Below are positions 44,856 through 55,741 of a stretch of 64,000 nucleotides of DNA, one piece after another; the stretch's first letter is position 1, and each line of letters begins with the position of its first letter. The notes below the pieces were generated by a model. That model saw only the letters and a list, made by a program, of their open reading frames with translations. It was not told the DNA's origin and did no database searches. Made by a program: the position numbers and the translations under genes. The stretch comes from Lactifluus volemus (lineage: Eukaryota > Basidiomycota > Agaricomycetes > Russulales > Russulaceae): the NCBI GenBank assembly GCA_022376515.1, contig WTXI01000009.1:186001-250000 (forward strand). The letters run 5' to 3'.

Positions 44856-45840
44856 TTATCGCTTGTTGTCCATCTCCATCAAGGCTGCCACAGCCCTAGT
44901 CACAGCATTGGCCCCTTCTCGTACCGCTTCCTTTTCCTCCACTTTCACACGTGGTATAACTCTCCCCTCAAACTTGTCGGGGTGAAAACGTAGCATCGTA
45001 CCTCTAAGTTCTTCTCGACGTGTCCTTCCTCTCCCTCCACCCTCAGGCTCGTCCAAGCAAATCGGAAACAAAAATTCCGAGATAACCTCGACCGTCAACA
45101 GCGAAACGTCCGCCTTGCCCTGCATGGGCCACGGCACATCCCCGAACCCCAGATCCACAGATTTGGACTCTAGCAGCTCCACCCAACGCCGCTCATATGT
45201 GTCTCGGGCGTCTGCCTTCCGTCTACGTTCCCGATCCTCGTGTTCGCGCCGCCGGACGTCCTCCTTTCTCTTCAGGATCCGCGCCGCTTCAGTCCGCGCA
45301 GAAGCCTGAGCAGCCTTCTGGCGCTGCTGCTCACGATGTGCAGCAGCATTACGCCTTCTGTATGCATATATAAGATATAGAGACACTCAAATAGTTGAAA
45401 TCGACTCCGGGAATCACGCACCTCCACATCCCCATTCGCACCCATTCGGCGTATTCGTCATCATCCATGAGTCTGGGATCGTCATCGGGTCCAGCCATGG
45501 TGTTTTGATCGTATGCCTGCGAGCTAGCGCTTCGCCAACGCCGCGGGACATGTCCGTAATCGTTCAGTTGGGCTTCGATAGTGTCAAGTCGGTCATCATC
45601 GCCAAGCGCGTCCCAGAGCTTCTCATCAAACGCATCATCATCCACGGTGCCGGCTGCACGAGAAGTGGATGGCCCAACGTCAGGGAAAGCGTTGTCCAAG
45701 TTGACATCCTTCACGTCAAGATCGGCCTTCTGGGCGCCGCGCTGCCGCAGAGAAGCCTTCTTGGCAGCCTTGCGCGCTTTGCGTAAATCACGCTCTGCTT
45801 CTTCGGCTGGTGTCCTCTTTAGGCGCAGACCTTTGGGCAT
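44856..45840 (-). CDS. NFKBIL1-like protein with HPD-type J-like segment
   Basis: Two exons joined by an intron of about 70 bases (GTGCGT..ATACAG, near 45358-45422). The basic start MPKGLRLKRTPAEEAERDLR KARKAAKKAS is followed by an acidic middle (DDDAFDEKLWDALGDDDRLD; DDDPRLMDDDEYAEWVRMG). A long charged helix (RILKRKEDVRRREHEDRERR), YERRWVELLES and VPWPMQG follow, then LRGTMLRFHPDKFEGRVIP. The HPDKF matches the HPD tripeptide of J domains and the C-terminal region of NF-kappa-B inhibitor-like protein 1, to which fungal proteins of this layout are related. Human NFKBIL1 has been linked to mRNA processing and innate immunity; the fungal role is unknown. Probably nuclear from the basic clusters. 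Confidence 0.65.
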
Positions 45841-45913
45841 CGCACGTCGTGGTCCTGCTGAATGTTTGAAGGTGACACCGGCCCGGTTTTGGCCGGAGTC
45901 TCAAAATCAAAAA

Positions 45914-46450
45914 TCACGTTGTTTCCGTGGCTTCCAGGAATCCTCCACCTGATCGCGGCTTGGGAAGGATGGGAAGCCCATACTTTGGTTCTTTGATGCG
46001 ACCGAAGCATGTGTGTGGTCCCAGGCAGATGTGGGATTTTGGATGAGGGCCTTCGGTGTATGCCCGCAAGGTTGACGTTTTTCCTCTCGTCTTTTTATTA
46101 TCAATATATTCCTCCAGAATGGCCTCAACTTCATGATCGGTTAGGGATATTACTTGTCTTTTTCTCGCACTCCAAGCATACAATCCCAGGAGCAAGTCTC
46201 TGATGGCCTGCGTAGACTCTGACCACCGTACACCGTTCTGCCATGCAATAATTGTTACGAATTTACCCAAACAGCGCCGTGACACGCTGCTGAGTTCTAG
46301 TGTCGCCCCCGTTTCTAGGTTTGGTAAATTAAGTTCCGTCTTGCCGCGGTCTTCGAGTCGGTGGTGCTTGATCTACTCGGAAGCGCCCGTCAGGCACAAC
46401 TCATCTTGCCACCCTGGAAAGCCACTAAGAAATGCCAGCTCCGTCGGCGG
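45914..46450 (-). pseudogene. Amber-interrupted coding-like frame
   Basis: A single minus-strand frame reads RLPPPTELAFLSGFPGWQDE, LCLTGASE, then TAG (about 46375), then IKHHRLEDRGKTELNLPNLE, TGATLELSSVSRRCLGKFVT, IIAWQNGVRWSESTQAIRDL, LLGLYAWSARKRQVISLTDH, EVEAILEEYIDNKK and ends at 45914. Both sides of the stop read like protein in the same frame and there is no ATG in the downstream part. It may be a decayed gene, or two exons with a splice acceptor at the stop (GAGTAG). No family is recognised. Confidence 0.4.
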
Positions 46451-48066
46451 CGGTAACCTTGCTTGTCATTGGGAATGGTGCAGCGCCAGATGAGAGTGAT
46501 CGGCATCTACCGAGACAGGCTGCAATCGCAATCGAAGGGTGGTGATGCCGTTGTGATTGGCGTTGATATACTTACGCGTGTGCTTACTCTTACATATCTC
46601 GTCTGTTTTGGTTTTTTTTTTTTTCAATTCTGCGATTCAGGGTTACTTACTACGTTACAGAAGATCATTTGTCGCTCTTCAATACTTCAACGTATACGTA
46701 TGTCAGCCTGGCAGGAAGCACCGGGCGCTTAACAGTATGGTTGTTGCAAGGCCTGGACAACTTATTCAAAAAACTATTTGATGCTGATATTATGCAGGGA
46801 GACGAGAATTTGAAAGCATTGATTGGGGTGCAGATGTTATTTTTCAGAAAAGAATTGATGGCTTGAATTAGAAACAACAAGGGATGAATTACGGCCATTG
46901 CCAAGTCATCTGACTGAAAGGCAGTGTCGAGAGCATGATAACTTTGAAGTCGGATATTTGGCTTCGGTTCAGGGGCGAAAAGACGCAAAGTAATGACGTT
47001 TTTGAGCTTCGCGGGATAATTATCAGTTATGTCATTCCTTTCTCCCCTCACTCTTTGGACAAACCGTCGGATTGTGCCGGAAATAGTAGAAACCTTCATC
47101 GGATCACACGAGGTCCGGGATTCCGGGTCCTCAGGGTCAACGGACTACAGTACTGCCAGCTACACACACATGATCTACCGGGAGATGAAGGATCATCGAT
47201 CGACGGACGGAATCGACACGGGTCGCGCTCCGGTGGCCTCCAGTATGGAATTTGGTGATCAACTCACACCCCGTTAACGAATGATACAGTATCCACTGAT
47301 TGTGATTTTTGGTAAGGTGGAATTCGAACCGGCGGCCTCCCTTCAGTTACCCAGGCTGGCAGCTGCCGGGGGGGGAGGGTCATGATGATGAGGGGGGAGA
47401 CCGGCATCAAAACTTTGTTTTCTGCGACCAATCAGTTTCATGTACAGGCCCTTTGCCTCGTAAGTTAGGCGACAAGGTGGTACCTGGCTGGCTGACAAAT
47501 ATTGAACTTGTACTGGATAACTCGGCGCAAGCGCCAACTTGAGGGACGATTGCTCCTGACCTAGGCCTGACCCCCAGTTCCTTCGCGTTATGGACTAACC
47601 TCATCTTTCAGCATAGACTTATTTCACCCCTTTGTCCTGTTATGGTACGCAATCGACTCGGTAAGCCGTTATCATGTCTATGAGTATCGACTGATCATTA
47701 TTCGACCGGTTGAGCGTCTAACATGGTCCCAAAATCCTTCGTATTTGGGTTTTTTGTGAGGTGACTCCCTTATGTTTTGATCATTTTCTGGATGCGCCAA
47801 TTCTCTGGGTGTCCTTGCCCGGACTAGTTGCACTCTAATTACACGCCCAATGGTGTCGGAGCGCTCTTTTTTTTTAATATCTGCGCTGCCAAGTGATCCG
47901 CTCCCCCTCTTGTCACTAGAAATACTGTTTATATCCAGTCTCGCACCTTTGAGAGATTTTTGCAAGCTCTGGAATATTATATTCTCGGAACATGGCCTTC
48001 CACTTTAAAAGGGTTCCTTTTTGTCGACCCTCTCGAACCACGACTCACCGGTCTCATCTCTTTTAC
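46451..48066. other. Gap of 1.6 kb with a tRNA/SINE-like remnant
   Basis: No gene is supported. On the minus strand near 47310-47395 the run GGGTAACTGAAGGGAGGCCG then CCGGTTCGAATTCCACC has a good Pol III B box but no complete tRNA cloverleaf. Poly-T tracts and a TACAGTACTG site are also present. Confidence 0.4.
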
Positions 48067-48684
48067 ATGATTTCCTCTAGTACTATGCCTCCTCTCAGCG
48101 CTTCTACCTGCCACATCGGCGTCGCGTTCTATACCCACCGTGACTTCCCTGCCCAATGGGCCCTCGTACTCTCGGACAATCCACTGTTCGAAGGCCACGT
48201 CTGGTGCAGCAACGCCGTCGAGACCATGAACGGCTGGTGCGTCTCTTGGACGCCGCGCGCTTGGTCTCCAGCCGCGGGCAGTGCATTCGACCCCCCGGTG
48301 GCGCTCTTCTCGGGCGTCGTCCACATCTCTCAAATTTCTGCCCCCGTGAATCACGTCCGGGCTTGGATCGCCGGACGCAACTTTGCCTCCGAATTTGATC
48401 GCTTTCAGGTTCACGCCGCCGACGACATACCGTACGGTACCGATAAATATGTCGTCCTCGCCCTCTGGCGTCTCCGCGAAGAACGACTCATTCACTTCCG
48501 CGAGTTGGATCTCAAGAGCCTCGCCAGCCGGATTGGCAGTCGCCTGCTCATTCTTCAGCAATACCCCCCGGCAAGAACCGTTTACCCTGTGATCCCCTTT
48601 GAGAGCGAGAATGGAGCGTTTTCCTTTGGTCGCTTCACGCCCCTCATGTCGCCTTCGATGTCCGTAAGTTCTTTCACCTTCTGA
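48067..48684 (+). CDS. Unrecognised protein
   Basis: Starts at ATG 48067 (MISSSTMPPLSASTCHIGVA); an upstream in-frame ATG at 47992 is also possible. The sequence reads FYTHRDFPAQWALVLSDNPL, then CSNAVETMNGWCVSWTPRAW, then VHISQISAPVNHVRAWIAGR and DKYVVLALWRLREERLIHFR. The pattern of a His/Val beta strand followed by QWALVLSD and a central WC motif is reminiscent of small agaricomycete proteins of unknown function that share an (H)WAL(L/I) strand, but I cannot assign a family. The last exon may continue: GTAAGT at 48664 and an acceptor CTCTAG near 48739 would give the end HHK-stop. No signal peptide is clear. Confidence 0.5.
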   Translation: MISSSTMPPLSASTCHIGVAFYTHRDFPAQWALVLSDNPLFEGHVWCSNAVETMNGWCVSWTPRAWSPAAGSAFDPPVALFSGVVHISQISAPVNHVRAWIAGRNFASEFDRFQVHAADDIPYGTDKYVVLALWRLREERLIHFRELDLKSLASRIGSRLLILQQYPPARTVYPVIPFESENGAFSFGRFTPLMSPSMSVSSFTF

Positions 48685-48748
48685 CAGCGATTTTACAGCA
48701 CTGCGGATTTTTTCTCACCGTTGCACCTCCACCTCTAGCACCATAAAT

Positions 48749-49426
48749 GAATTCCCAGCACCGGCGCGGCCGCGGCGCCACAGAAATGCTCCAAGATACC
48801 CCTTTTCTTTTTTATTCGATTTTTTGGCCAGGTGCCACCACCTCTTCTGGTATGTTGTGATTGTCTTGTAGTACATCATGATCGTAAATCAAGTTCATAT
48901 TTATGTACGCCACTGACTCGTATTTATGATCGGGCTTTCGACCAATATGTCGCGGTCGTGTTTTCGTGCTCATCGGCCTCAACCAGGAGACAGGCACCTG
49001 TACACACCCGTCACAAAGTAGAACGCCATCTCCCCCAATGGGGTGCCGCTTGGACTCGGAGCGCTTTCTTAATCTGTCGCCACGAATTAGGCGCTCGAAA
49101 CGCCGATGAGGTTCATCTTGAACGTAACACGTCTGGTTGATGTGATCACGGACACCCTCGCATTTCACCCCACATCACCTGAGCCATCATGAGGTTCCAG
49201 ATCCGGATGCGATCTGATCGACCCTTCCTTCAGCCGGCGAGGACCCCGCCTATTCGCCTAAGGGTTGTCACAGTAGCTGACAGTGAGATCAGAGAAACTT
49301 GGCTGATTGGGAAGATAGTCCTCTGGGCCGAACAGTTAAGATCGGCTAGTGAGAAATACATAGGTGTCTGGGGCAAAGGCGGCCGAAAGAGGGCCAACGT
49401 AGGAACCCTGATTATGTACCAGACCT
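48749..49426. other. Intergenic stretch, nothing recognised
   Basis: Several short open frames on both strands, none with known motifs or plausible exon structure. Confidence 0.35.
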
Positions 49427-50574
49427 TTAACGCCTGCAATAGTCGACCCCCTTCATTCTGCGGCTATCATCGAGATTAAGGCGAAGACACCTTGCTATTG
49501 GAAGCAGGTCTGGCTTCTCATCTTGCATCCACGGAGGGGTAAACCGTGATCCTGTTTGTTCGTCGTATCCGCCGGCTACTACTCCCGCACCAAAAAAATG
49601 GTATCCGGGGATATAGCGATCGACAAATCTACATGAGAAGTTATTCGACATCTGATGGGGTGAAAATCCAAGCTTACGTTTTGACTTGTTCATCTGTCAT
49701 TCCCTGTCCGTTGTTCTTGGCTTTCATCTCATGTTCCTGTTCCAGACGCCATTTATATATGGGCAAATAAGGACTTATACTCGGAGGGGAAACCTGATAA
49801 TTCATCCCGCAGATATGGCAAACAACAATAATGCAATTGTGAGATAGATAGTTTGCGCACCTGGATACAGATGTCAAAGAGGTCCCACCACTTTGTGTAT
49901 TCAGCAAGTCGCTGATTAACATCAAGTATATGCTCCAAAGTGTACGCAGAGAGATCGAACATCCCATCAAGCCCAAATGGGACCTCATTTAAGCGTTGCT
50001 CGATGTATTTGCGTGACTGCGGATAGAATCCTACGCACCAGCCTTCGAGCAGCACGATATCCAGGCGTCCGCGGACAGGGGACCATTCAGATTCTGGAAG
50101 GCGATCACCTTCGCCGTCAAAGAGACTTTTATCAAAGCGCGGTATGTACAGATCTTTCGTCGGCGAGCAGTTTATATCCTTCAAGGAACGAAGAAGTGAA
50201 AGACCGAGAGCAGTGTCATGCGTTCCCGGATGACCACGGCCTCGTAATAATGGATTGTTCGGATGTGCAGAGGCTAGCGCCTTCAGTTGTGTATGAGGAA
50301 GGTAGAGGTCATCGATCGAAAGTGTTGCAACTTTGTAGGGACCACGATCTTCATTGGTTTCGTCAGTGAGTAAGGCTCTAACGTGCTCAGTAAGAACAGT
50401 CTTCCCCGAGCCTTGGGGACCTTGCAGGGCAACAAAAAGGGGAGGAGATGAGCGTGAAATTGAAGGGTAAGGGAATGAAATATGAGTAACGATGTGATGA
50501 TAGATAAAGAACGCCTTTCTTGCGATCTCACGGTCACTCATGTTGTGCCTGTGGCCAAATAATTTCCTGTCCAT
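49427..50574 (-). CDS. Tda10/glycerate-kinase-like P-loop ATP-binding protein
   Basis: Starts MDRKLFGHRHNMSDREIARK at 50574 (a second ATG at 50541 gives MSDREI). The P-loop GPQGSGKT is followed by VATLSIDDLYLPHTQLKALA, LLRGRGHPGTHDTALGLSLL, YIPRFDKSLFDGEGDRLPES, VRGRLDIVLLEGWCVGFYPQ and ILDVNQRLAEYTKWWDLFD. An intron (GTGCGC..ATCAG) joins to YKWRLEQEHEMKAKNNGQGM, TDEQVKT, and another (GTAAGC..TGTAG) to FVDRYIPGYHFFGAGVVAGG. This is the uridine-kinase/glycerate-kinase-like family of yeast Tda10 (YGR205W). The fold binds ATP; the true substrate is not firmly known for the family. The last exon seems to run past the usual end (RCLRLNLDDSRRMKGVDYCR), so a final intron may be unrecognised. Confidence 0.82.
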
Positions 50575-50778
50575 TTATATATGTAGCTGTCGAACCTTAT
50601 CATATTATATAATCGACCGAAGTCGGTCCGTCCGTAAAGCTTCAGACTCTCCGTCGTCACTTTCCCCCGTAACTATTCCCTCGTTTTCAGGGACATTGTA
50701 TTCAACCTCAATCAAACAAAGGGCAACCAAGAACCTCCAGCCCAAGTTGACGGGTCAAGATCCAGGTCCAGAGCCAAG
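50575..50778. promoter_or_regulatory. Bidirectional promoter between Tda10-like gene and RER1
   Basis: A 204-base divergent gap. TTTATATATG directly upstream of the minus-strand start looks TATA-like, though it is very close to the ATG; a second ATATTATATAAT lies at 50603-50614. Confidence 0.4.
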
Positions 50779-51669
50779 ATGATGTCGTCTTCGGAAGCAA
50801 CGACAGAAACCTCCGCTTCTCTTCAAAACATCCCAGCGACATACGTCCGCATAAAGCGACAATACCAGCAACTTCTGGACCGTGTCACGCCTCATACTTT
50901 TTACCGTTGGGTCGGAACTGCAGTAACTATCGCGTTATTTGAGTTGCGTATTTTGTATGCGCAAGGCGTACGTGTTCTCTCGAATGTCCTGGTACTACCT
51001 ACTCACACTTCTGCTTCTTTGACATGTAAAGTGGTATATCGGTACGTTCACTCTCGCTCTTTGCTTGATGTAATTGTTAATATGTGACGTTGTCTAGTTT
51101 GCTGTAAGCTGTCTTGGGTTTTCTCTACGTGGAGCATACTCATCTTGGAGCATTTTTAGACGCCCATGCTATTTACCTCCTCAATCTACTTCTCGCATTT
51201 TTACAACCAAAGTTCGATCCATCCCTTCAAGATGACCTAATGGCAGACGAACTGGAAGGTGGCGAAAGTGATGAGCCCTCGCCTCTTCCCAGCGCTCGTG
51301 ACGACGAGTTCCGCCCATTCGTTCGCCGGCTTCCTGAATGGCAATTTTGGTACGACCTCCTTCCTGTGTGTACTTTTGGCAACAGCTGATGCAGTCCACC
51401 ATGTCATGTGCAGGCTGTCTACCACGCGGGCCACCCTGATTTCCTTCTTCATGACCTTCTCGACCGTGTTCGACGTCCCAGTGTACTGGCCAATCCTCGT
51501 GCTGTACTTCTGTGTCTTGTTCGTCTTGACAATGAGAAGACAATTACAGTAAGTGACCCACTTTATTGCCCTGTCCACTCTTTTACCGCTCCACAGACAC
51601 ATGATCAAATACCGATACGTCCCCTTCGACTGGGGCCGTAAGACGCGCTATGGTGGTGCAAGCAGCTAG
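50779..51669 (+). CDS. RER1: Rer1, Golgi-to-ER retrieval receptor
   Basis: First exon: [40 protein letters not shown] then [15 protein letters not shown]. After introns: [57 protein letters not shown]. The last part holds [42 protein letters not shown] and [23 protein letters not shown]-stop. These are the family-wide blocks of Rer1, a four-helix Golgi membrane protein that returns ER membrane proteins by recognising polar residues in their transmembrane segments; the Lys/Arg-rich tail binds COPI. Length and order match orthologues. The exact second intron boundaries between 50960 and 51170 are not certain. Confidence 0.88.
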
Positions 51670-52472
51670 ATTAGGGCGTTTCGTAGGGTAGGGCCACTTG
51701 ACCCTGACATTCGACTGTTTACCTTGAATACTTTTGGCCAAACATATGTGATTAATGTTCATGTGGCGTTGGAACAGGGTTTGTCAACCCTTCGTGACTC
51801 AGGTCACGGATGGCGACTGTTCGCTAGTGAAATTTTTTTTTTTTATACAGTAGCATCGTGGCGAATCCTTTGGTGCCCTGGTTGTCATCAATGATGTCCC
51901 ATTCCCCTCGTTTTTCCGTATGGACCGCCTGCTGCGAGCTCGAATGAGTCAACACCGCGACCAGGCCCTATTTCCCGCGGCTGACAGGAGAGCGCGGCGA
52001 TGTCAGTCGTCGTCACGGTCTCCTTCGAATGCGTCGAGCATTCGAGAGCCCGCTTCATCACTGCTTAATCAACCATAGACGACAGTATTGTCTGCTTCAG
52101 CCTGTAGTTGTTGCACTACGGGAGACACTGTTGGCGACCATCACCGATCTCGCTAAACTCGTCCAAACACCAGTTTCACTGACCACCACCAAAACTAGAT
52201 GCCATCATGATGCCGTACTGCGAGCTCTACTTTATCCCACCGTCAATTATGTTTCCGTGTGACAATGTCAAGTCACGTGCTCCAGGTCCCACACTATAAC
52301 CTCCGCTTCACCGTGACAAGCGGAAAACTTACTGATGGATCATAAAAGCCAGTCTTAAGTTAAACTAAGATAAGGAACTATAGGTGGTATAAATGCCCGT
52401 TCGTGGACATCATACGTGCTTATCGCCTCACGTCCCTGTTCTTATCTTCCGGGCGCGTCGCACAATTCAGTC
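51670..52472. other. Intergenic stretch, nothing recognised
   Basis: 0.8 kb without a supported gene. It carries a TTTTTTTTTTT tract and a TACAGTAG site near 51830-51855. Confidence 0.35.
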
Positions 52473-53728
52473 ATGACTCTACCTCGTGTATTGCTCTGTG
52501 GTATGCACTACGCTCTTATTCTGCTGTTGTAGTCCTCACGCAACCTACTGGAGGTGATCTTGTATGGGCTCACGAGGAAGTGAAACAGCTCTTTGATGGT
52601 TTGGCTGAAGTAACCGTCAGTACGCTCCTTTCTCCTTCCACATCCACTCTATACATTGTTTCTCTCCCCCGTAGAACATGGACTCTCCCAACCGTGAAGA
52701 CTTTTTAAGAAATCTGCAGGAAGGAGGGAAGTACGATGGAACGGTGGCCATTTATCGTGAAAGCTCGTCGGTACCACGTGTGGGAATGTTCGACCGAGAA
52801 CTCATCGGAGCGTTCCCACGTGGGGTACGGTGGATAGCGCATAACGGGGCAGGCTATGACCAGATTGACATCAATGCGTGTAAAGAAAAAGGTACATCAA
52901 GGGAGTCCTTACCTTTAGTGTTCTGAGACTACGTGCGCATTGCCAGGGCTGAGATATCCCCTCACCTAGGCATCATTCTCTCCAACACGCCCGTTGCTGT
53001 CGATGATGCAACGGCGACTACTGCTCTGTACCTGATGATATCGGCCTTCCGGCATTTCTCTTCGGGCGAACAGAGTTTACGTGCTGGGCGCTGGAACAGC
53101 GATGTCTCGTCTTCCTTTACCCACGATCTCACGGGGAAGACGCTGGCGATTCTTGGCCTCGGAGGGATCGGGCTCCGCTTTGCGGAACTGGTACGGGCAT
53201 TTCCGATGCGTGTCATTTATCACTCGCGAAGGAAAGTGGAGGGGGCACCGGACTGGTGCGAATACTTTGGAAGAGAGCGATTAGACGAGTTGTTGGGTCT
53301 TGCGGACGTGCTGAGCGTACACGTCCCATTGAGACAGGATACAGAAGGACTGCTCAGCGAGAAGATGATTCGGAAGCTCAAGAGGGGCGCCATTCTTGTG
53401 AATACAGCCCGAGGGAAGGTGATCGATGAGGCTGCACTAATCAGAGCGCTGGAAGACGGACACGTGAGTGTGTGGTCTAATTATTCTTGGGAATATTGCG
53501 ACTCAGGGATGGTTCAAGCTGGGTGCTGTTGGTCTAGACGTTTACCCGAACGAGCCCTACGTCAATCCGCGGCTTCTTAATATCCCCAACGCCACTCTTC
53601 TTCCACACATGGGAACCTTGACATGTGACTCGCAAAAGAAGATGGAATTACGAGCGCTTACGAATATCAGGGACTACCTAGTCAAAGGGAAGGGGATCGA
53701 TATTATTCCGGAATTGAGAGACAAATGA
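52473..53728 (+). CDS. D-isomer-specific 2-hydroxyacid dehydrogenase (glyoxylate/hydroxypyruvate reductase-like)
   Basis: First exon 52473-52500 (MTLPRVLLC), 53-base intron 52501-52553, then GDLVWAHEEVKQLFDGLAEV. An intron leads to NMDSPNREDFLRNLQEGGKY, VRWIAHNGAGYDQIDINACK and, across another intron, GIILSNTPVAVDDATATTAL. The NAD(P)-binding Rossmann domain has LAILGLGGIGLRFAELVRAF. Catalytic residues fall in the usual places: Arg in ILVNTARGKVIDEAALIRAL, Glu in GLDVYPNEP and His in NATLLPHMGT. It reduces glyoxylate, hydroxypyruvate or a related 2-keto acid in the cytosol; the exact substrate cannot be read from sequence. Every junction closes in frame, so the gene looks intact. Confidence 0.88.
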
Positions 53729-53920
53729 AGTGACGTATAGGAAGGAATATGTACAAATAACGGTCTACAGTTGCCGTAGATCCATCAAAATTAGCTAGTG
53801 AAGCGCCGGCCCGGGAGATAGGTGGCTTGGAATTGAATTGACTTGAATGAATGTTAACCTCTCCACATTCGCTCCTCTCCAGTCGATCACACACTCCCAT
53901 CTTTCCCAACCCGTGGTGAA

Positions 53921-55455
53921 ATGATACAGTCAGTGCATACCCGTCCCGCATCCGTAGCAGATTCAGTGATAGGGTGCCGTGACTGCTACTGGTCAGATTC
54001 CGAATTAGAGGTACGTTAATTATTCCAAGCAGCCCTCCCCACTGGTACTCAATCACTCGTTTCTCTCAGCCTCGTTCAATTGCCTCAGAATCGCTCTCCC
54101 CATCCGCTACTGACATAGTTCATGACGCATATCGACGATTGACCCACCAACAACTTCATTTGTTCTGTTCTCTCAGGTCACTTCCTTCAGACGGAACGCG
54201 GTTGGAGCTCGCCTGTCGCCTAGCCCACCATGATATACGGTTGTATGCCTTTCCAACCGCAACTGTACCTTGTGATCCAGTTGGCGATGTCACAAAGCCC
54301 GTCAATCTGCATTTTTTCCCCTCATCAGACCTTACGTCAAGTACCCAATCAGGGACGTTGAGCCCCCAAATCATCAGCTCATCTTCTCCCTCAAAAACTT
54401 CTCGTATGATCGAGTCTGTGAGGCCCAAGTCCTCCACTCAAACCATCTGTACCTCTCGTTCTCGAGCTTCCTGCATCCCTCCCCTCCCAGTTGAGATCAT
54501 GGCAGATATCATGGATCAGGTGGGCGACTGGGAATTAGCCAAGGCCGTCGGAGTGCCCACATCACTATCTCAACCCTTGTCATGGACACGCGCTTCCTCA
54601 ACAGACCGTGCTCTTCTCTCCGGCTACTTGCCTCCACTAGTCTCCTGTGACCTAACAATACGACCTCCAACTTCTGTTGGCGCGACACTCGTCGTCCGTT
54701 TTTCTTACATCCACATCCTCGCCTACTTCTTCCGCCACTATCGTCCGCTCTTCTGCGAGATTTTTCGCCGCCACTTGATTCCTACCACTGCTGCGCACCA
54801 TGGTCGCGTTGACGTACTCAATTGGTGGCAGTCCATGCATTTAGTGCACCCGGAGGACGTTCCATTTCCCGATTCTCACGCTACCGTAGATGCCATCGAT
54901 GGCGCATCACGCGGGGGCCAAGTTGAATCGCTCGATTGGTGGCTCGAATCTGGCATACCATTTGAATACACGGAAGCCGCGCTCGAGCATGCCTCTGCCA
55001 AGAATCAGCTGGATGTGCTTGAATGGTGGCGTCAGCAGCGCGCCCGTCTCCCGCTCAAGGTAGGTCGCGTCATGGACACCGCCAGTGCAGCGGGACACGT
55101 CGCGGCGCTCGCGTGGTGGGCTCACTCTGGCCTCGACTACACGTATGATCGCCAGGCGTTGTATCACGCAAGTTGCCACGGTCACATTGACGTGCTGCAA
55201 TGGTGGATGAACAGCGGCCTACAGTTGTTTTTCGATCAAGACGTCTTGGTGGGCGCGACGCGGCATGATCGTCCAGACGTTCTGCAGTGGTGGGATAAGA
55301 GTGGCTTGCCGGTCCAGTACCGCATGTGCGACATAGAGGAAGCGTTGGAAGACGCTATCGGAGGAGGAGAACGGGCTAGGGTATGGTGGAAGGGGAAGGG
55401 TGTGGATTTTAATGCTAATGACACGGAATGGATGAAGCTGCAGAACCTGAATTAA
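53921..55455 (+). CDS. SAP-like domain plus tryptophan-rich ankyrin-like repeat protein
   Basis: Exon 1 53921-54010 and exon 2 54070-55455 (59-base intron), about 490 residues. Near the N-terminus RRLTHQQLHLFCSLRSLPSD then GTRLELACRLAHHD fits a SAP helix-turn-helix, which binds DNA or chromatin. The C-terminal half has repeats of about 30 residues with a (D/E)VL(Q/E/N)WW pattern: HGRVDVLNWWQS, GGQVESLDWWLESG, KNQLDVLEWWRQQ, AGHVAALAWWAHSGL, HGHIDVLQWWMNSGL and HDRPDVLQWWDKSGL. This is the ankyrin-like family that is common in fungi and oomycetes. The middle part, PPLPVEIMADIMDQVGDWEL, resembles an F-box-like helix. Function unknown; probably a protein-binding nuclear or adaptor protein. Confidence 0.7.
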
Positions 55456-55741
55456 TATCTGGCAGGGGAGTGGGATGACCTCGGTGTTTGTTCGTTGGAA
55501 CCTCTTTTTTCATACGTTTTCATGTTATCGATATTTCCTAATTTTCGTTGGCAGTACATGATCATGACCTAATGTGTATACGACCCTCCGAGGTGTCAGA
55601 GCCGAGTCCACCTGTCGGCAGTGCGATTAGCATTCGGCCGGCATGCATCCATAATCGTTGACGACTTCCACCTCCTCACTCAACCAAGCTGCTACAACTG
55701 AAAAGGTCATAAGTCGACGACTGGACTCCGTCAAGACACTC

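Noticed and set aside
52501..52532. Possible 32-base ultra-short intron in the hydroxyacid dehydrogenase
   Set aside because: A 53-base intron ending at 52553 gives the family sequence CGDLVWAHEE directly.
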